61,993 nucleotides of DNA from Armatimonadetes bacterium UBA1398 (lineage in GTDB: Bacteria; Armatimonadota; Zipacnadia; UBA1398): positions 1 to 61,993 of the forward strand of contig DBQI01000056.1 in the NCBI GenBank assembly GCA_002305165.1, read 5' to 3'. Position numbers and translations under genes: made by a program. The notes below the pieces were generated by a model. It saw only the letters and a list, made by a program, of their open reading frames with translations, did not search any database and was not told the origin of the DNA. This document shows, piece by piece, positions 61,922 to 61,993 of the stretch. How positions within the stretch are numbered: the stretch's first letter is position 1; the number at the start of each line of letters is the position of its first letter.

Positions 61922-61993
61922 CCCGCATCATTCATGGGTGCTAGTCTGTGGTGTGCTTGGTGGCTGTGCAGCGGTCGCTTGTCCGTTGCGTTG

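Noticed and set aside
61922..61993. Possible RNA gene at the window edge
   Set aside because: 72 bases with no clear hairpin, promoter or conserved RNA core; it is cut by the window boundary.

Overview
The window is a high-GC bacterial chromosome segment, very densely coded, with 47 protein genes that I can support, no rRNA or tRNA that I can recognise, no CRISPR array and no transposon. Gene content points to a diderm heterotroph from a little-cultured phylum: the nadD-LytR/LCP-rsfS cluster, type III pantothenate kinase, DUF3084, a YdjI-type SPFH/zinc-ribbon protein, DUF362, UroD-like and Gfo/Idh proteins, many secreted glycoside hydrolases and an RfaE2-type heptose adenylyltransferase. Armatimonadota is my best guess, with Hydrogenedentota or Planctomycetota-like lineages as alternatives. 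This is inference from content, not a phylogeny.

Layout. 26-3394: prmA, a second methyltransferase, a small lipoprotein and a secreted duplicated-domain protein. 3574-6339: a sugar dehydrogenase-type oxidoreductase, then a coiled-coil protein paired with an SPFH/double-zinc-ribbon protein. 6384-9708 (minus): a nucleoside phosphorylase, a deaminase-type amidohydrolase and a DUF362 protein. The first two look like a methylthioadenosine to methylthioinosine salvage pair. 9735-20756 (plus): yjbQ, a GH2 beta-mannosidase, nadD-LCP-rsfS, a TPR membrane protein, a DUF6259-like glycosidase and an alpha/beta-hydrolase-FKBP fusion. 20805-25251 (minus): phosphate transporter pitA with its DUF47 partner, a secreted nucleoside hydrolase and a GlcF-like Fe-S subunit. 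25351-33465: two large secreted glycosidases around a cell-surface lipoprotein. 33478-44587 (plus): a nuclease, PH-like membrane protein, esterase, ABC-2/CPBP fusion, RsbW-like kinase, coaX, DUF3084, YqgF-like nuclease, sugar isomerase, thioredoxin-like secreted protein and glycosyltransferase.

The last third (44588-61921) holds the most unusual material. A DEAD-box helicase follows a leader with three tandem hairpins. A 425-base gene-free stretch holds a promoter, a closed multi-hairpin RNA and a terminator in front of a CrtI-like FAD enzyme and its ferredoxin. DUF5703/GH95-like and GH106-like glycosidases diverge. The promoter of gdhA lies inside a 17-bp inverted repeat. nfnA and nfnB (electron-bifurcating transhydrogenase type) are followed by a pyruvate kinase that carries a C-terminal ferredoxin domain, then rfaE2.

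Functionally the window combines secreted polysaccharide breakdown (mannose, galactose and rhamnose linkages predicted), central redox metabolism (NfnAB, NADP-GDH, pyruvate kinase-ferredoxin) and housekeeping. The pyruvate kinase-ferredoxin fusion beside nfnAB and the structured RNA at 48130-48287 are the best candidates for something undescribed. Most convergent gene ends carry a GC-only perfect hairpin with no U-tract.
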